In this document: positions 23,794-40,149 of the stretch, one piece after another
Numbering within the stretch: the first letter of the stretch is position 1
Layout: every line of letters starts with the position of its first letter
Assembly: GCA_963573385.1 (NCBI GenBank)
Contig: CAUYLG010075519.1
Span: 84,421-148,420, forward strand
Reading direction: 5' to 3'
DNA from: Cacajao melanocephalus
Taxonomy: Eukaryota; Chordata; Mammalia; Primates; Pitheciidae
Length of the DNA: 64,000 bases
The notes under the pieces: generated by a model
Told to the model about the DNA's origin: nothing
Seen by the model: the letters and a program-made list of their open reading frames with translations, nothing else
Database searches by the model: none
Translations under genes and position numbers: made by a program

Positions 23794-24597
23794 TGTTAAA
23801 TCAAGTTTAGCCTGAAGCTGCCTCCTTACATAATTTAAATTTGGCCTGAAGGTTTCTCTGTACACAGTGAGCTATAACCTAAAGGGAGGTGTAAACAGAT
23901 TGTAACCTACTGTTAAAAGAAAAACCTTAGCCAAATTACATTTAAAAGAATTTAATTGAGCAAAGAAGAATTCATGAATCGGGCAGCCTCCTGAGCCACA
24001 GTAGGCTCAGAAAGATTCCACCACAGCCACATGGTGGAAGAAGATTTACGGACAGAAAAAGGAAAGTGACACACAGAAAACCAAAGTGAGGTGCAGAAAC
24101 AGCCAAGTGATTACAGCTTGGTGTTTGCCTTATTTGAACATGGTTTGAACAACTGGCCATATGTGATTGGCTAAAATTTGGTGATTGGCACAAGAGTAGG
24201 TTACAGTCTGTTTACAACTCTGTTTAGGCTATAATTCATGATGTATAGAGAAATCTTTAGGCCAAACTTAAAGCAGGTAAGGAGGCAGCTTTAGGCTAAA
24301 CCTGATTTAACACTTCTCTTGTGCCAATCACTGAATTTTGGCCAAAGGGAAGCAGCTGTTCAAAATGTGTTCAAATAAGTCAAACGCTACTCTGTAACCT
24401 ATCTGGCTGTTTGTGTACCTCGCTTCTGTTTTCTGTACATCGCTTTTTTTTTTCTGCCCATAAATCTTCTTCCGCCACTTAGCTGTGCTGGAATCTCTCT
24501 CAGCCTACTCTGGCTCCGGAGGCTGCCTGATTGGCAAATTATTCTTTGTTCAATTAAATTCTGTTAAACTTAATTGGCTAAGGTTTTTCTTCTGATA
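23794..24597 (+). mobile_element. ERV LTR, sense, split by the LTR at 23911-24312
   Basis: The two parts (23794-23910 and about 24317-24597) are the reverse complements of the two halves of the inserted LTR, in the order expected for one continuous element of about 400 bp. It starts TGTTAAATC. Candidate 4-bp flanks are CTCG (left) and CTAG (right), three of four matching. A cccataaatc motif at about 24458 could be the poly-A signal, which supports + orientation. Confidence 0.75.
23911..24312 (-). mobile_element. Complete 402-bp solo LTR inserted in an inverted copy of itself
   Basis: A TGTTAAAAGAAAAACC...TGATTTAACA element with TG...CA ends. The flanking tetramers are CTAC and CTTC, a probable 4-bp target-site duplication with one change. 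Its sequence is the reverse complement of the surrounding LTR, so one family member landed in another, near position 118 of the target. Confidence 0.75.
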
Positions 24598-24950
24598 CTA
24601 GAATGACTGTGGTGAGCACTTTCTTTACTACTGCTTTTCACCTTGAACTCTGATACTTTGCAGGGTCCTCATGTCTTAATTAACAGCGTGTGACAACATG
24701 GTATGTATGTGTGCCCATCTTCATAGCACTTTAGTGCACAGAATTTCTATTTCAAAGTTGATTTTCCAAGTATATTTTCTTTTCAGCCATAGCATGAGCC
24801 CCACTAATAAACACATAGACGGTATTACTAATACAAAAATAATTTTAAATTATAATGTCACTGTGTATTAAAATAATAGTACAAGAGTGTTCCATTGTCT
24901 ATAAGGTAAACTACTTAAAAACTTCAGAATGGGAAGTGTAACCTATATAT
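24598..24950. other. Unassigned intergenic sequence
   Basis: AT-rich, with no gene or repeat family recognised. Confidence 0.4.
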
Positions 24951-25498
24951 TGTATTAGTCAGGGTTCTCTAGAGGGACAGGACTAATAGGATAAATGTAT
25001 ATATAAAGGGGAGTTTATTAAGGAGTATTGATGCGCATGATCACAAGGTGAAGGCCCACAATAGGCCGTCTGCAAGCTGAGGAGCAAGGAAGCCGCTCCG
25101 GGTCCCAACACCTCAAAAGTAGGGAAGGTGACAGTTCTGTCTTCAGTCTGTGGCCAGAGGCCCAAGAGCCCCTGGCAAACCACTGGTGTAAGTCCAAGAA
25201 TCCAAAAGCTGAAGAACTTGGAGTCCGATGTTCTAGGGCAGGAAGCATCCAGCACAGGAGAAAGATGAAGCCTGGAAGACTCAGTAACTCAAGTCCTTCC
25301 ATGCTCTTCTGCCAGCTTTATTCTAGCCACGCTGGCAGCTGTTAGATGGTGCCCACCCAGACTGAGTGTGAGTCTGCCTCTCCCAGTCAACTGACTCAAA
25401 TGTTAATCTGCTTTGGCAACACCCTCACAGACGTATCCAGAAACAATGCTTTGCATCCTTCGGTCCAATCAAGCTGCCACTCAATATTAACTATCACA
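24951..25498 (-). mobile_element. Solo HERV-L LTR (MLT2A-type), antisense
   Basis: Starts tgtattagtcagggttctct, contains aggtgaaggcccacaatagg and ccctggcaaaccactggtgt, and ends tattaactatcaca. The complementary strand has AATAAACTCC near its 3' end, the family's poly-A region, so it is antisense. It is full length (548 bp) with no internal sequence. Open frames on the - strand here belong to the LTR. Confidence 0.92.
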
Positions 25499-25689
25499 TA
25501 AGACTACATGAATGACTTTCATCTATACTCCAGGGGTAATCACTCAGCATTTGAACAGAAATTTACAATCAGAGGTAGTTAAAGAGAATGTTTTCTATTT
25601 TATTATAATAGATACTAAACCTTCATTAGCTAGCATAAGGCATTTTAGAAATAATTTTCCATAGATAAAGTAAGTGGTGTTCAAAAAAT
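25499..25689. other. Unassigned spacer between LTRs
   Basis: AT-rich spacer with nothing recognised. Confidence 0.4.
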
Positions 25690-26710
25690 ATAGCCACCTA
25701 AAAAGACTGAATGGATCCTAGCAGCTTGCTCGGTTGAAGTATCAGAATCAGGCCAGATTCTACGGGGGTGGCCCCACATCCAAACTCATGCCCTCTGGAC
25801 ACCCCATGTGGCAGAGGACTCTGTCATGACCCAATGTTGGCTGATCTCAGAGTTTATGCAGGGATCTTGATTGTTGCCTGAGGACAGAAAGAGATCTCAC
25901 CAAGCTAAGGAGAACAGGTATGCAACTGTGTTGTGTAATAAAGCATTGGACTGGCCTTTGTCCCTAGTTCCTGGGAGAAAGACTCTGAGTCCTTGGAATT
26001 TCCTGAGTAATAGGGGCATCTTTGTTATTCTTGAGGCTTTTTGGATTGCATCTGATTTATGCTAATGAGACCACTCAGAATGGGAACTGGTCACCGGAAA
26101 GACCAACCACGTGATCTCAGGAGGTTAGGACTTTGAGCCAGTCTGATCTCCAGGGAGGAGAAGGGGGGTTGGTAACTGAGTTTAATCCTTGGTCAATGAT
26201 CCGACTAATCATGACTATGTTAGGAAACCCTAGTAAAACTCTGGACACTGAAGCTCAGAGGAACTTTGTGGTTGATAAACACATTGATGTGTCAGGAGGG
26301 TGACGCACTCTGATGTCATGGGAAGAAGGTGTGGGATCTCTGCATTTGGGACCCTCTCAAATCTTGTGCTGTGTGTCTCTTCATTATGCTGGTCCTGATT
26401 TGCAACCTTTATAATAAAACTGTAATTTTAAGTCTAGCACCTTCCTGAGTTCCAGGAATTCTTTTGGAGAATGGTTGAGCCTGAGAGGGGTTGTGGGACT
26501 TGTAGCTAGTTGGTCAGGGCACAGATGGTCTGGAGACCTGAAATTACAGCTGGTGTCTGAAGTGGGGACAGTCTTGTTGGGGACAGTGCTCCTAACATGT
26601 GGAATCTGACATTAACTCCAGATGGTTATTGTCAGAATTGTACTGCAGGACACCCAAACTATCTTTAGCCTGCTTACTAATAAATAACTGTCCACTTTTC
26701 CAATCGATGT
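25690..26710 (+). mobile_element. ERVL-type LTR relic, sense
   Basis: Matches a widespread mammalian LTR pattern: ccctagtaaaactctggaca, tttataataaaactgtaatt (poly-A signal), ggtgtctgaagtggggacag, and catgtggaatctgaca with tgtcagaattgtactgcagg. Old and diverged. The subfamily is not assigned. Confidence 0.65.
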
Positions 26711-27612
<902 letters not shown>

Positions 27613-28080
27613 TGTCTTGACATTTTTAAACAAATTTTACTTTTTCTCTTTCATCTGTGCAACCACTGCCCTGGCTCAGGATATTTCTCATCTGGATTAT
27701 TGAAACATATTCCAATTGTCTGCTGCCCAACTTGTGCCATTAAATCCATCCTCCACACACCTGTAGAAGCAATATACCTAGAAGAGGACATTTAGATAGA
27801 ACCAGAGCCTTGATCAGTCTATGTATGTGGAGGGAGTTTCATAACCAGAAAAGCTGACATATCCTTTGTTATATGGTTATTTAGATGCTGTGGAAAAGTT
27901 AGAAGATTGCTATAGAGATCCCAGTATCTTGTATATGAGGAGTCCCTCGTCTTACCCTCTTCTACTTTTTTCTTGAAATGTCAATGTTTATAAATATTTT
28001 GAAATAAAATTAATGTACAGTAAAATCTACAACCTAAAATATGTTATTTGACTTTTTGTAGATTACATATGCATTTGATA
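27613..28080. other. Unassigned intergenic sequence
   Basis: I see no gene or clear repeat family. Confidence 0.4.
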
Positions 28081-30310
28081 TAGACAGTCATTTTGTTTGC
28101 AAATAGAGATAGTTTTGTTTCCTTCTTTCCAATTTTTATTCCTTTTATTTCTTCTTGTTGCTTTTTTTTTGGCATGGCTAGGATTTCTAGTACAGTGCTG
28201 AAGAGAAATGGAAAAAGAGAACATCTTTGCTTTATTCTCCATCTTAGGGGGAAATCTCAGTGTGTTACCATGTCATGTAATGTTAGCTGTACTTGACCTC
28301 AGTTCCATTGTGAATCTTGAGACGGTCCAATAAATGGCTCTAGTCCTTCTCAACTTCAGTTCGCAAGCAGGCCTGCTCACCAGGAAACACCAGGAGATAT
28401 AACTCTCTGTGACCCTGAAGACAAACCTGAAGATATTTGTCTTAGCTGTGGACTCTGAAACAACCTTGTGTCTTGGCTCTAGCCCCTCTCAGCCATGGAC
28501 GAGGGCAGTATGGCCAGTGCAGGGACCAATCCAATGATCCAACAAGAGCCATCTCAGAGACCTGGAGGAAGCCAAACCAATCAGTGCACATGGTAACAGG
28601 CTGCCATTTGTGAACACAAGCAGAACCTCATCCCAGCACTAGCATGAAGGCAGTCCAGTCCACCGAGAACCAGATAAGAACCATGTACACTATGGCCCCT
28701 GGTAACAGGCCTACCAACTGTAATCTCTACTGTAGACCCAGCATCAGACATGAGACTTTGATTCAATCCCACTAAACTATGATCCCAGAGGCAATCCTAT
28801 CAGATGGAGATCTAATGAAAAGACTTTAACCTGCCAAACCAATCTGTAAAGACTGAAAGAGGAGTTTGCTCCTTCAAATGCACAGATATCAGTGCAAGGT
28901 TATTCAGATAACAAAGAATCAAGCAAACATGACACCACCAAAGAAACTAATAAAGCTCCAATAACCAACTCCGTTCCCCACAAATGAATATGTACAAATT
29001 GGCTGAAAAAGAATTCAAAAAAAAATCTTAAAGAAGTTCAATGAGATACAGAAAATACAGATAAACAACTAAATAAACTTAATAAAACAATGCATGAACA
29101 AAATGAGAAGTTTAATAAAGAAATAGAAACCATAAAGAAGAACAAAACAGAAATCCTAGAGCTGGAGAATACAATGACAGAACTAAATAACTCAGTAGGG
29201 GGTTTCAACAGCAGACTCAATTATGTAGAAGAAAGAATTGGTGAACAAAACGATAGGTCATTTGAAAATAGTCAGAGGAACTAAAAGAAAACAAGATTGA
29301 AAAGAGTAAAGAAAGCATAAGGGACATATGGATACCATAAAAAATGGGAATATATGAATTATAGGAGTACTAGAGAAGGAGGAATGAGATAAAGTGCAGA
29401 AAGCTGATTGAAGCAATACCGTATGGTGTTTCCTATAGATTTTCTGTATATTCCCTTTATCAAATTGAGAAGATTCCTTTTTATTCCCAGTTTGCTAAGA
29501 GTTGTTTTTTTTTTTAATAATGGCTCCTCAATTTTGTTAAATGCTATTGAGATGATGATATTTTTTCTCCTTTATTCTGTTAATGTGATGAATTATAATA
29601 TAATAATTATAATATATCATTATATTTTTGAATAATAAATCAAATCTTGTTTATAAATCTCACTTTGCCAAGACATATTATCTTTTTTATATTTTGGATT
29701 TAATTGGATAATATTTTGTTACAGATTTTTACACCTAAGTATGTTTGGAATATTGGTCTTTCTTCTGATGCTATGAGAAGTTACTATCCAAGTTTTGCTG
29801 ATCGTATAAAATGAGTCAAGAAGTGTTTCTTCCTCCTTTGTTTTTTAAAAGAGTTAGTTTATTATTGGTATTATTTCTTCCCTGGATGTTTGATATGATT
29901 CTTCAGTGAAACTATCTGGACTTAGAACTTTATTTGTAGAAATATTTTTGGAAATAAATTTAAGTTCTAAATAGATATAGAAGTATTAAGATTTTAAATT
30001 TCTTGTGTCAGTTTTATTACATTGTGCATCTCATTAAATTTTCCATTACATCTAAGTTATTGAATTTATTAGACTAAAGTTGCTCATAATATCCCTTTTG
30101 TGTCTTTCAATATCTGTAGGATCTATAAGTGCTACCTCCTTTTTATTTTATCATATTGCTAATTTATGTTTTCTTGTTATCAGTTTTGTCAGGGGCTGAT
30201 TAATTTTGTTAATCTTTGCAAAGAACTAACTTTTGGCTTTATTCATTTTCCCTATTACTTGTCACTTCTATTTTATTGACTTGTCCTCTCTTTATCTTCC
30301 TTTATTTCTG
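28081..30310 (-). mobile_element. L1 ORF2 relic, antisense, split by an L1 5' block
   Basis: Antisense ORF2 sequence appears at about 28085-28295 (ctaggatttctagtacagtg, then tcagtgtgttaccatg) and continues at about 29420-30310 (ttccctttatcaaattgaga, then tctttgcaaagaactaactt). The two parts are collinear in ORF2, which shows that the 1.1 kb between them is an insertion or rearrangement. Many stops are present, so it is inactive. Confidence 0.85.
28330..29405 (+). mobile_element. L1 5'UTR end and ORF1 start, sense
   Basis: The + strand reads the end of an L1 5'UTR (tcaaatgcacagatatcagt, then atgacaccaccaaagaaact) and the start of ORF1. The open frame at 29090-29284 encodes the ORF1p coiled-coil N-terminal type of sequence (NEKFNKEIETIKKNK, then LENTMTELNNSV). 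It ends abruptly without ORF2 or a poly-A tail and is surrounded by antisense ORF2. Confidence 0.85.
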
Positions 30311-32104
30311 GTCTAATATGAGAATACTGCCAGTTGCTGAAAATGTCTGTTCCACTTATGCATTCCAGACTGGAGAAATAATTCCAGGATGAGTCAGGGG
30401 ACCCACTGAATCTACTGTAAGGTAGACTTAGGCTGACTCCATTGACCACCTGACCTCCATACGCCCCTACTTTGACTGGTGAACTGTGGTGGATGTTTTG
30501 CATGTCTAGGAATTAGCATTAGTTCAGAGGGAGTATCCAGTACTCCCTGAAAATTCAGATTATTTCCCTTCCCCCATGCAAGGTCATCCCGGTAAATTGT
30601 CTTTGGGAAAGGCTGGAAGAAATTTTTGTCAGTGTGGTAAGGTCCTTACTCCAGGAAACATAGTCATTCATTTGAGGGTTCTGAGTGTATACACAAACTC
30701 AAGTTTTGGAATTGATTGGGAGGTCACAAGTCTCTGGGGATTCAAATTAGACTTCTCTTCACTATACCTGGAACTCTCACTCATACAGAGCAAGTAAGAA
30801 TTAGTAGAAATCTTGTCTATTTCTTTTCTAGGAATACCATGATCAACTAGCCAAAAGCCATAGGTCTCTGAGAACCAGACAGTTCTGACTACTGCTTTGA
30901 CTCTTCTGTCGATTTCCGTAACTATGCCAAAGACATACCCCCAATGTCTTTGACAATTAAGTGCTGCCTCTTGACCCCTGCCACGCTGAGATCCAATTAA
31001 CTCTTTGCATTTAGAGATTCCAGTTAGATAGTAGCAGTTCCCATTATAATTTATGACCTATAGAGAAAAGCGACTGCAGAGCTCTTCAAGGATGCCAGGG
31101 TTCCCCTTCAAATGTATTTCACAGAGTCATGGCAAAATCTGCCTCCTCTGGACCCACCTGGACTGGGTGAGCAGGTATTACCTGACAAATTAACTCAAGC
31201 ATTTCAGTATTCCTAAACCTTTGGATGCCTTCTTCTACAGTATATGGAGGCATTTCTAGCTTTGCATATGTATTTAGTGTAGGTGACCTTTGGTTCCGAA
31301 TGTGAGCCAACCAACTGAAAACAAACAAACAAACAAAACAAAAAACAGAGTACTTTATCCTACCTCAGGGTACAGCCCTGAATCCAGTATCTCCTGCTTA
31401 GTGAGCCCGTATCAATAATTTCAGCCTGATCCAACTTTATGTTACTTCCATCATCACACACCGTAGCACCCATTCCACACATATTCCCAATGTCTGTCTG
31501 TATAAGTTGGAAGAATCATGCACTTCTTTTGGTGTGTAGTGCACATTCCTGTAGGTCACACTTTGCACTTCACCCCTTAGAACTGACAGGGACTTAGGTC
31601 TATAGGCAAAGAGGTAACAGGGATAGGTCCTGAGGAGATTCAGCAGTGCCTTGCAAGGCAGTCACCTCAGGGGAGGCCACTACAGGTTTTTCAAGCAAAG
31701 CAGAGCTAATCTCTTCATACGGGAGCAAAGGACTGCTTCTACTGGCAAAGAAAACTGCAGAATTTAGAAGTTCAGTGCCCCCAACTTCAATGGGATGTTC
31801 CCGTATGTCCCCATTCAAATTTGGGGGATTTTATTCTTTTCCAATCCATGCCTTCTCTTCAGAAAATGCCTTGTGATGTTGGCAATTCAATTTACATTGT
31901 AATTCAGCCACTTAAAGGGTAGGACTCTGGATCTGGTTTTCAGAAATCTCACCTGTGTGGTTATAGGAACTAAGGATTATTTTTACTTTCTTATGTCTAT
32001 TTATTTTAAGCTCAAGTTACTTTTCTTTTCTTATACTTTATTTTGGAAAATTCTATAATTGATTTTTATAACTTTCTTTTTTCACAACACAAGTATTAAA
32101 AGTA
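30311..32104. other. Unassigned; possible antisense ERV internal remnant
   Basis: Several short - strand frames (30273-30503, 31119-31328, 31600-31818) and the overall base pattern hint at decayed retroviral internal (gag/pol-like) sequence, but I see no diagnostic motif. A (CAAA)n-type run lies at about 31320-31347. Family and even nature are uncertain. Confidence 0.3.
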
Positions 32105-32113
32105 TACATTTCC

Positions 32114-32482
<369 letters not shown>

Positions 32483-33394
32483 TCAGTTCAAAATCTTTTC
32501 TAATTTCTCCCTGTGTTTTTTCCTTGACAATGGATTTTTTAGAATTGTATGGTTTAATTTCAAATATGCGGCATTTTTATAGATATTATATTGTTAGATT
32601 TCTAATTTTACTCCATTGCAGTCAGAGACCACTTATAAGATGTCAGTCTTTTGAAATTACCGATACTTCTTTTATGGTCAAGAATATAACCTATTTATAA
32701 TGTTCCATGTTATATTCCGTTTACCACAGTCTAAGTGCATTTGGAAATAAATAAAATGTATTCTGTTGTTGGGTCTAGTGGTTCTGCAACATCAATTTGG
32801 TCAAGTTAGTTGACAGTCTTGTTTAAATTTTCTATAACTTTACTTAATTATTTTTATCAGGTTGTTCCATCAATAGCTGCAAGAGGAGGGTTAAAATTCC
32901 CAACTATACTTGTGAGTTTGTTTATTTTGCTTTTAGTTCTGTGAGGCTCCTAATTATGCATTTTAGAAACTAAGCTGTGTCATTACGTGTAGCCATATAT
33001 ATTAACTTTATTTTATTCTGAGGAATTGACCATTTTATGATTATGAAATGTCTCTGTCACTGATAACACTTGTTTTGAAGTCTATATTATCTTCTGTTAA
33101 TATAACTTTTCCAGTTATATATTTTACCATCCTTTTGCTCATAGCCCATTGTGTCTATACATTTTATGTGCATCTTTTAGAGAACTTATAGTTGAGTCTG
33201 CTTTCTTATCCAATCTTAGCTTTTTATTTGAAATTTTTAGTGCACTACATGTAATAATTGTTAATATGGTTTGGCTTAAGTCCACAATCTTGGTATTTAT
33301 TTCCTACCAGTCCAACCTGTTTTTAATCCTTTGTTTAATCTTTTCCTATCTTCTTTGAGTATTTTTAGTATTTTTTTTCTACTGGCTTTTGTTG

Positions 33395-35985
33395 CTTTTT
33401 ATTATAATAAAAACACAACATGAAATTTACTATCATAGCCATTTTTAAATGTATAGTTGAATAATGTTAAGTAAATTCACATTGTTGTAAAACAGAAGAT
33501 CTCCAGAAATTTTTCATCTTGAAAATCTGAAACTCTATACCCATTAAACAAATCTCTTTTGCCCCCTCCCCTAACCCCTGGTAATTACCATTCTACTCTC
33601 TATTTATAGAAATTTGATTACTTTAGATAATGAATGTATGAGTAATTATACATTATTTGGCTTTTTGTGACTGGAGTATTTCACTTAACATAATGTCCTC
33701 AAGATTCATCCATGTTGAAATCTTATGATTTCTTTCTCTTTTAGGCTGAATAATATTTCAGGTATGTGTATATCACATTTTCTTTATCCATTTGTCAACA
33801 GAAAGTTTAGTTGTTTCTATAGGCTGGCATTGTAAATAATCTGCAATACTGCAATGCTCCCAAAATATCTGGGAGTGCAGGTACCTCTTTGAGATTCTAA
33901 TTTCAATTCTTCTGGATATATACCCAAGAGTAGGGTCATTGTATCATATGGTAGCTCTATTCTCACTTTCTGAAGAATGTCTATACTGTTTTCCACAGTG
34001 GTTGCATCACTTTATATTCCCACCAACAATAAATAAGAGTTACAATTTCTCCACATACTCATCAACATTTGTACTTTTCTTAAAAAATAATGATCCTCTG
34101 AATAAGTATAAGGTGTTTTCTCATCATGGTTTTAAATTGCATCCCTGATAATCAGTAATGTCGAGAACCTTGTAATATACCTGTTGGCCATTTGTATATC
34201 TTCTTTGGAGAAATATCTATTCAAGATCTTTGCCCATTTTCTCATTATTTGTTTTTTGCTGTTAGATTGTAGGAGTTCCATATATATATATCTATAGGAA
34301 ATTCACTCATTATCAGATATATCGTTTGTAAATATTTTATTTGTGTCATAAGTTGTCTCTTCATTTTGTTGTTTCCTTTGCTGTGTGGAAAATTTTTACT
34401 TCAATATCCCATTTATCTATTTTTGCTTTTGTGACTGGCACATTTGATATTACATCCATAAAATCATTGCCAAGAGCAATGTCGTGAAAATTTTCCCTCA
34501 TGTTTGCTTCTAAGTGTTTTGAAATTTTGGGTCTTACATTTAAATCTTTACTCCATGTTCATGGGATCTTTGCATTATGGTATAAGATAGGGGTCCAGTT
34601 TATTCCTTTTGAGTGTGAATTTCCAGTTTTCCCAGTATCGCTTGTGCAAGAGACTGTCCTTTCCCCATTGTGTATTCTTGATGCTTTTATTGAAGATAAA
34701 TTGACTGTGAATGTGTGGGTTTATTTCTAGGCTCTCCATTCTGTTCTGTTGTTCTTAGTGTCTGTCTTTATGCCAATGCCAAACTGTGTTGATTATTGTA
34801 GCTTGCTAATGTATTTTGAAATCAGAAAGTGTGATGCCTCCAGCTTTGTTGTTCTTTTTCAAGATTGCTTTGGCTATTCTGGGTCTTTTGTTGTTCCATA
34901 TAAATTCTAGAATTTTTTCTCTTTAAGAAATTCCACTGGGATTTTGATGGGAATAATGTTGAATCTACAGATTGCTTTGGTTAGTATGGACATCTAAATA
35001 ATATTAATTCTTTCAATCCATGAACACAATATTTTTCCATTTATTTGTGTCTTCTTCAATTTCTTTCATCAGTGTATTGTAGTTTTCAGTGTACAAGTTT
35101 TTCACCACCTTGGTTAAGTTTATTCCTAAGTAATTTATTCTTTTTGATACTATTGTAAATGGAATTTTTATTCTTATTTTCTTTTACAGATAGTTCATTG
35201 TTACTATGTGGAAATGCAACTGTTTCTTTGTATATTGATTTTGTATTCTACAACTTTACTAAATTAGTTTATTAGTTTTAACAGTTTTTTGGTGGAGTCT
35301 TAAGGGATGTATATAATTATGTCACTGGCAAACAGAGATGATTTAACTTCTTCCTTTACCATTTGGATGCCTTTTGTTTTTTTTCTTGACTACATCTAAC
35401 TAGAAGTTCCAATACTATTTTGACTAGAAATGGTGAAAGTGGGTATCTTTTTCTTGTTCCTGATCTCAGAGGAAAAACTTTCAGTTTTTCACTGTTGAGT
35501 ATTGTGTCAGCTGTGGGCTTGCCATATGCGGCCTTTATTGTGTTGAGGTAGACTATTTCTATACCTAACTTGCTTAGAGTTTTTTTTTTTTAATCATGAA
35601 AGAAGAATAAATTTTGTTAAATGCTTTTTTCTGCATACTTGGGATGATCATGTGATTTTTATCCTTCTTTTTGTTAATGTGGTGTATCACATTTGCAGAT
35701 TAGTGCATGTTGAATCATCTTTGCATTCCAGGGATAATTCGCACTTGATCATGATGTATAATTCTTTTAATGTTATATCAAATACAGTTTACTAGTATTT
35801 TGTTGAGGGTTTTTGCATCTATAGTCATCAGGCATATTGGCCTGTAATTTTCTTTTTTTTGTAGTATTTTTGTCTGACTTTGGTATAAGGGTAACATTGG
35901 CTTCATAAAGTGAATCTGGAGGTATTCCTTCCTCTTCAACTTTTTGGAAGAATTTGAAAAAAATTAGCATTCATTCCTTAACTTC
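33395..35985 (-). mobile_element. L1 3'UTR and ORF2 3' half, antisense
   Basis: On the + strand the 3'UTR comes first (gcccatttt-type regions, taatgtcctcaagattcatc), then the ORF2 C-terminal region. The RT domain ends near 35773-35970, where the - strand encodes the VTLIPKSDK type of RT sequence (EEEGIPPDSLYEANVTLIPK). The 5' end is truncated in the RT domain. Numerous stops are present. Confidence 0.85.
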
Positions 35986-36706
35986 AATCACATCTACATT
36001 TTTACTTCTCTCATTAAACATACTTTATGTCATGGATGTTACAATTTACAATTATTTATATTGTATATCTAATAGCCAATTTGTGTGTGTTAGTTATTCT
36101 TAATACCTTTCAACATTTTTAAGTTCTAAATTTTAGAAATCTTTTAACTTTTACACTAAAATTAAGGATGACTTACATAACACCATGACAGTGCTACAGT
36201 ATATTTTTTTATTTACCTTTGTAAGGTGAGTTCTATAATTTAATGTTTTGCATTTTTATTTAGCAGTACTTAGCTTCAACTTGAGAAGGTCTCCTTTGCA
36301 TTCTTGTAAGGCAGGTGAGGTGGTAATGGACTCCCTCAGTTTTTGTTTGTCTGGGAACATCTTTATCTCTCTTTCATTTCTAAAAGACAGTTTTGCCAGG
36401 TATACAATTCTTGGTTGACAATTTTTTTCAGTACTTTGTATATATCATCCCACTCCTTTCTGACAAGCAAAGTTTCTCCTGAGAAATCTTTTGGTAGCCT
36501 TAACGGAGCTCCCTTATACATGACACATTAGTTTTCTGATGCTTTCAAAATTTTGTTTTTCACTTTTGACAGCAATTTGATTATAGTGTGTTTTGGAGCA
36601 AACTTCTTTGGATTAATTTTATTTGAGGTTATTTGGAATTCATGAATCTGTATGCCTATTTCCTTCCCTAGAATTGGGAAGTTTGGAGCTTTTTCTTAAA
36701 TAAGGC

Positions 36707-36838
36707 ATTTTTTTTCCAGGAGAGACAGGGTCTCACTGTATTGCCCAAGTTAGCCTTGAACCTTTGGCTACACGCAATCCTGTCACCTTGGCTTCCTAAA
36801 GAGCTGGGATTACAGGCACAAGCCATTATGCCAAGCCT
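36707..36838 (-). mobile_element. Monomeric Alu (FLAM/FRAM-like), antisense
   Basis: T8, then a single diverged Alu monomer (gacagggtctcactgtattg to agctgggattacaggcacaa) ending gccaagcct. Only one monomer is present, consistent with an old free monomer or a truncated Alu. Confidence 0.75.
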
Positions 36839-37625
36839 ATTTACTTAAATAAGTTTTTTAGTCATCTTTTTCTCTGTTCTTCTTTTGCAGCTTTTATAAT
36901 GTTTATATTGGTTAACTTGATGTTCCATAAGTTCCTGAGACATTCCTTACTGTTTTTAATTCCTTTTTCTTTTTTTAATTCTGACTGGATAATTCCTTTT
37001 TCTAATTAGTTAGTTTAGTTTTTAAATTGACTTATAAAATTGTATATATTTGTTTTGCACAATGTTTTGAAATATGTATATGTATTAAAATGACTCGATT
37101 GAGCTAATTAACATATGCATTACCTCACATTCTTATCATTTTTGTGGTGAGGACATTTAAAATCTATCTTAGCAATTTTCAAGAATGTAATATATTTCTA
37201 TTGATGATAGTGACCATGTTTTATGACAGAACTCTTGAACTTATTCCTCATTTCTAACTAAAATGTTGCGCCTTTTGATGAACATCTCCCCATATTTCCC
37301 ACCCCAGGCCTTGGGAACCACTATTCTACTCTCTACTTCTATGAGATTGACTTTTTTAGACTCCACATATAAGTGAGAGCAATATTGTATTTTTGTTCCT
37401 AGCTATTTCACTTAACATTATGTCCTCCAGGTTCACATATGATGATGCAAATGACAGATTTATCTTCTTTATTAAGGCTGAATCATATTTCATTGTGTAT
37501 GTATATATATATATATATACCATATTTTCTTCATTCATTCATTAAGGAACACTTAGGTTGATTTTATATCTTGGCTGTTGTAAATAATGCCGTTGCAGTG
37601 AACACGGATCTTCAATTACTTAAAA

Positions 37626-38378
37626 AGAAGGTTTTTCCCACAAGCAAGTAGTTTTCTGTATTTGTCTTTGAAGCTTTTTACTTATCACTCTGGTTAAATA
37701 AATGAGATAATGACTCGTGATCCTATTTAGTTATGTGTTTTAAGTCTTTTTTATATTTTTGACAAACTTCGCCAATGGAATTCAAAATTAAATCTCTTAG
37801 ATGTTGAGTTAACTTTGGATTTTTCAGTTGGGAAAGATCCAATGATTTGTTTTTTACCTTGTATAAGTGAGATAGTAAGCTAATTAGGGTTATTTGATAG
37901 ATTATTTGAAATGCATGATCAAATAAAAATGAAGCTAAATATTCTTTAAGTTATACTTATGGCTATGTTATTGATATGAGTGTTCCAAAAACTGTATGAG
38001 ACTCCTAGATTCCTGTTATCAATCATAACTTTGATATTTTTAAATGTTGTATGCTACAGAAATAACCAATTTTCCTTGTCAATTGCTTGCTATAATATAC
38101 TCTCATTGGATTTTTAACTGTGTTTCTTCTATGTCTTTGTCATCCACTGCTAATGTTTTTATTCTTCTCTAAAAGCCTTTGCAATCAGCTGCAGTTCAAA
38201 ATTGCTTCTTCAGGGAGATTTAGGAAAAAGATTGACAAGTACTCTGAAATACAGGTTTCTGATAACTTTAAGATCATACCATTGGACTGCGTAAGAACTT
38301 TGAGAACTCTAATAAAGAAACTGATGGGTTCATGAAATTGCCAGTGGAACATCAAGCAGAATAAGAATTAATTTTCTG
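37626..38378. other. Unassigned intergenic sequence
   Basis: AT-rich, with no gene or repeat family recognised. Confidence 0.4.

Positions 38379-40149
<1,771 letters not shown>

Noticed and set aside
24983..25302. Overlapping 90-94 codon frames on the - strand
   Set aside because: They lie within the MLT2A-type LTR, which is open in several frames by descent.
29090..29284. Coiled-coil protein candidate
   Set aside because: It is the L1 ORF1 N-terminal region, only 64 codons and truncated.
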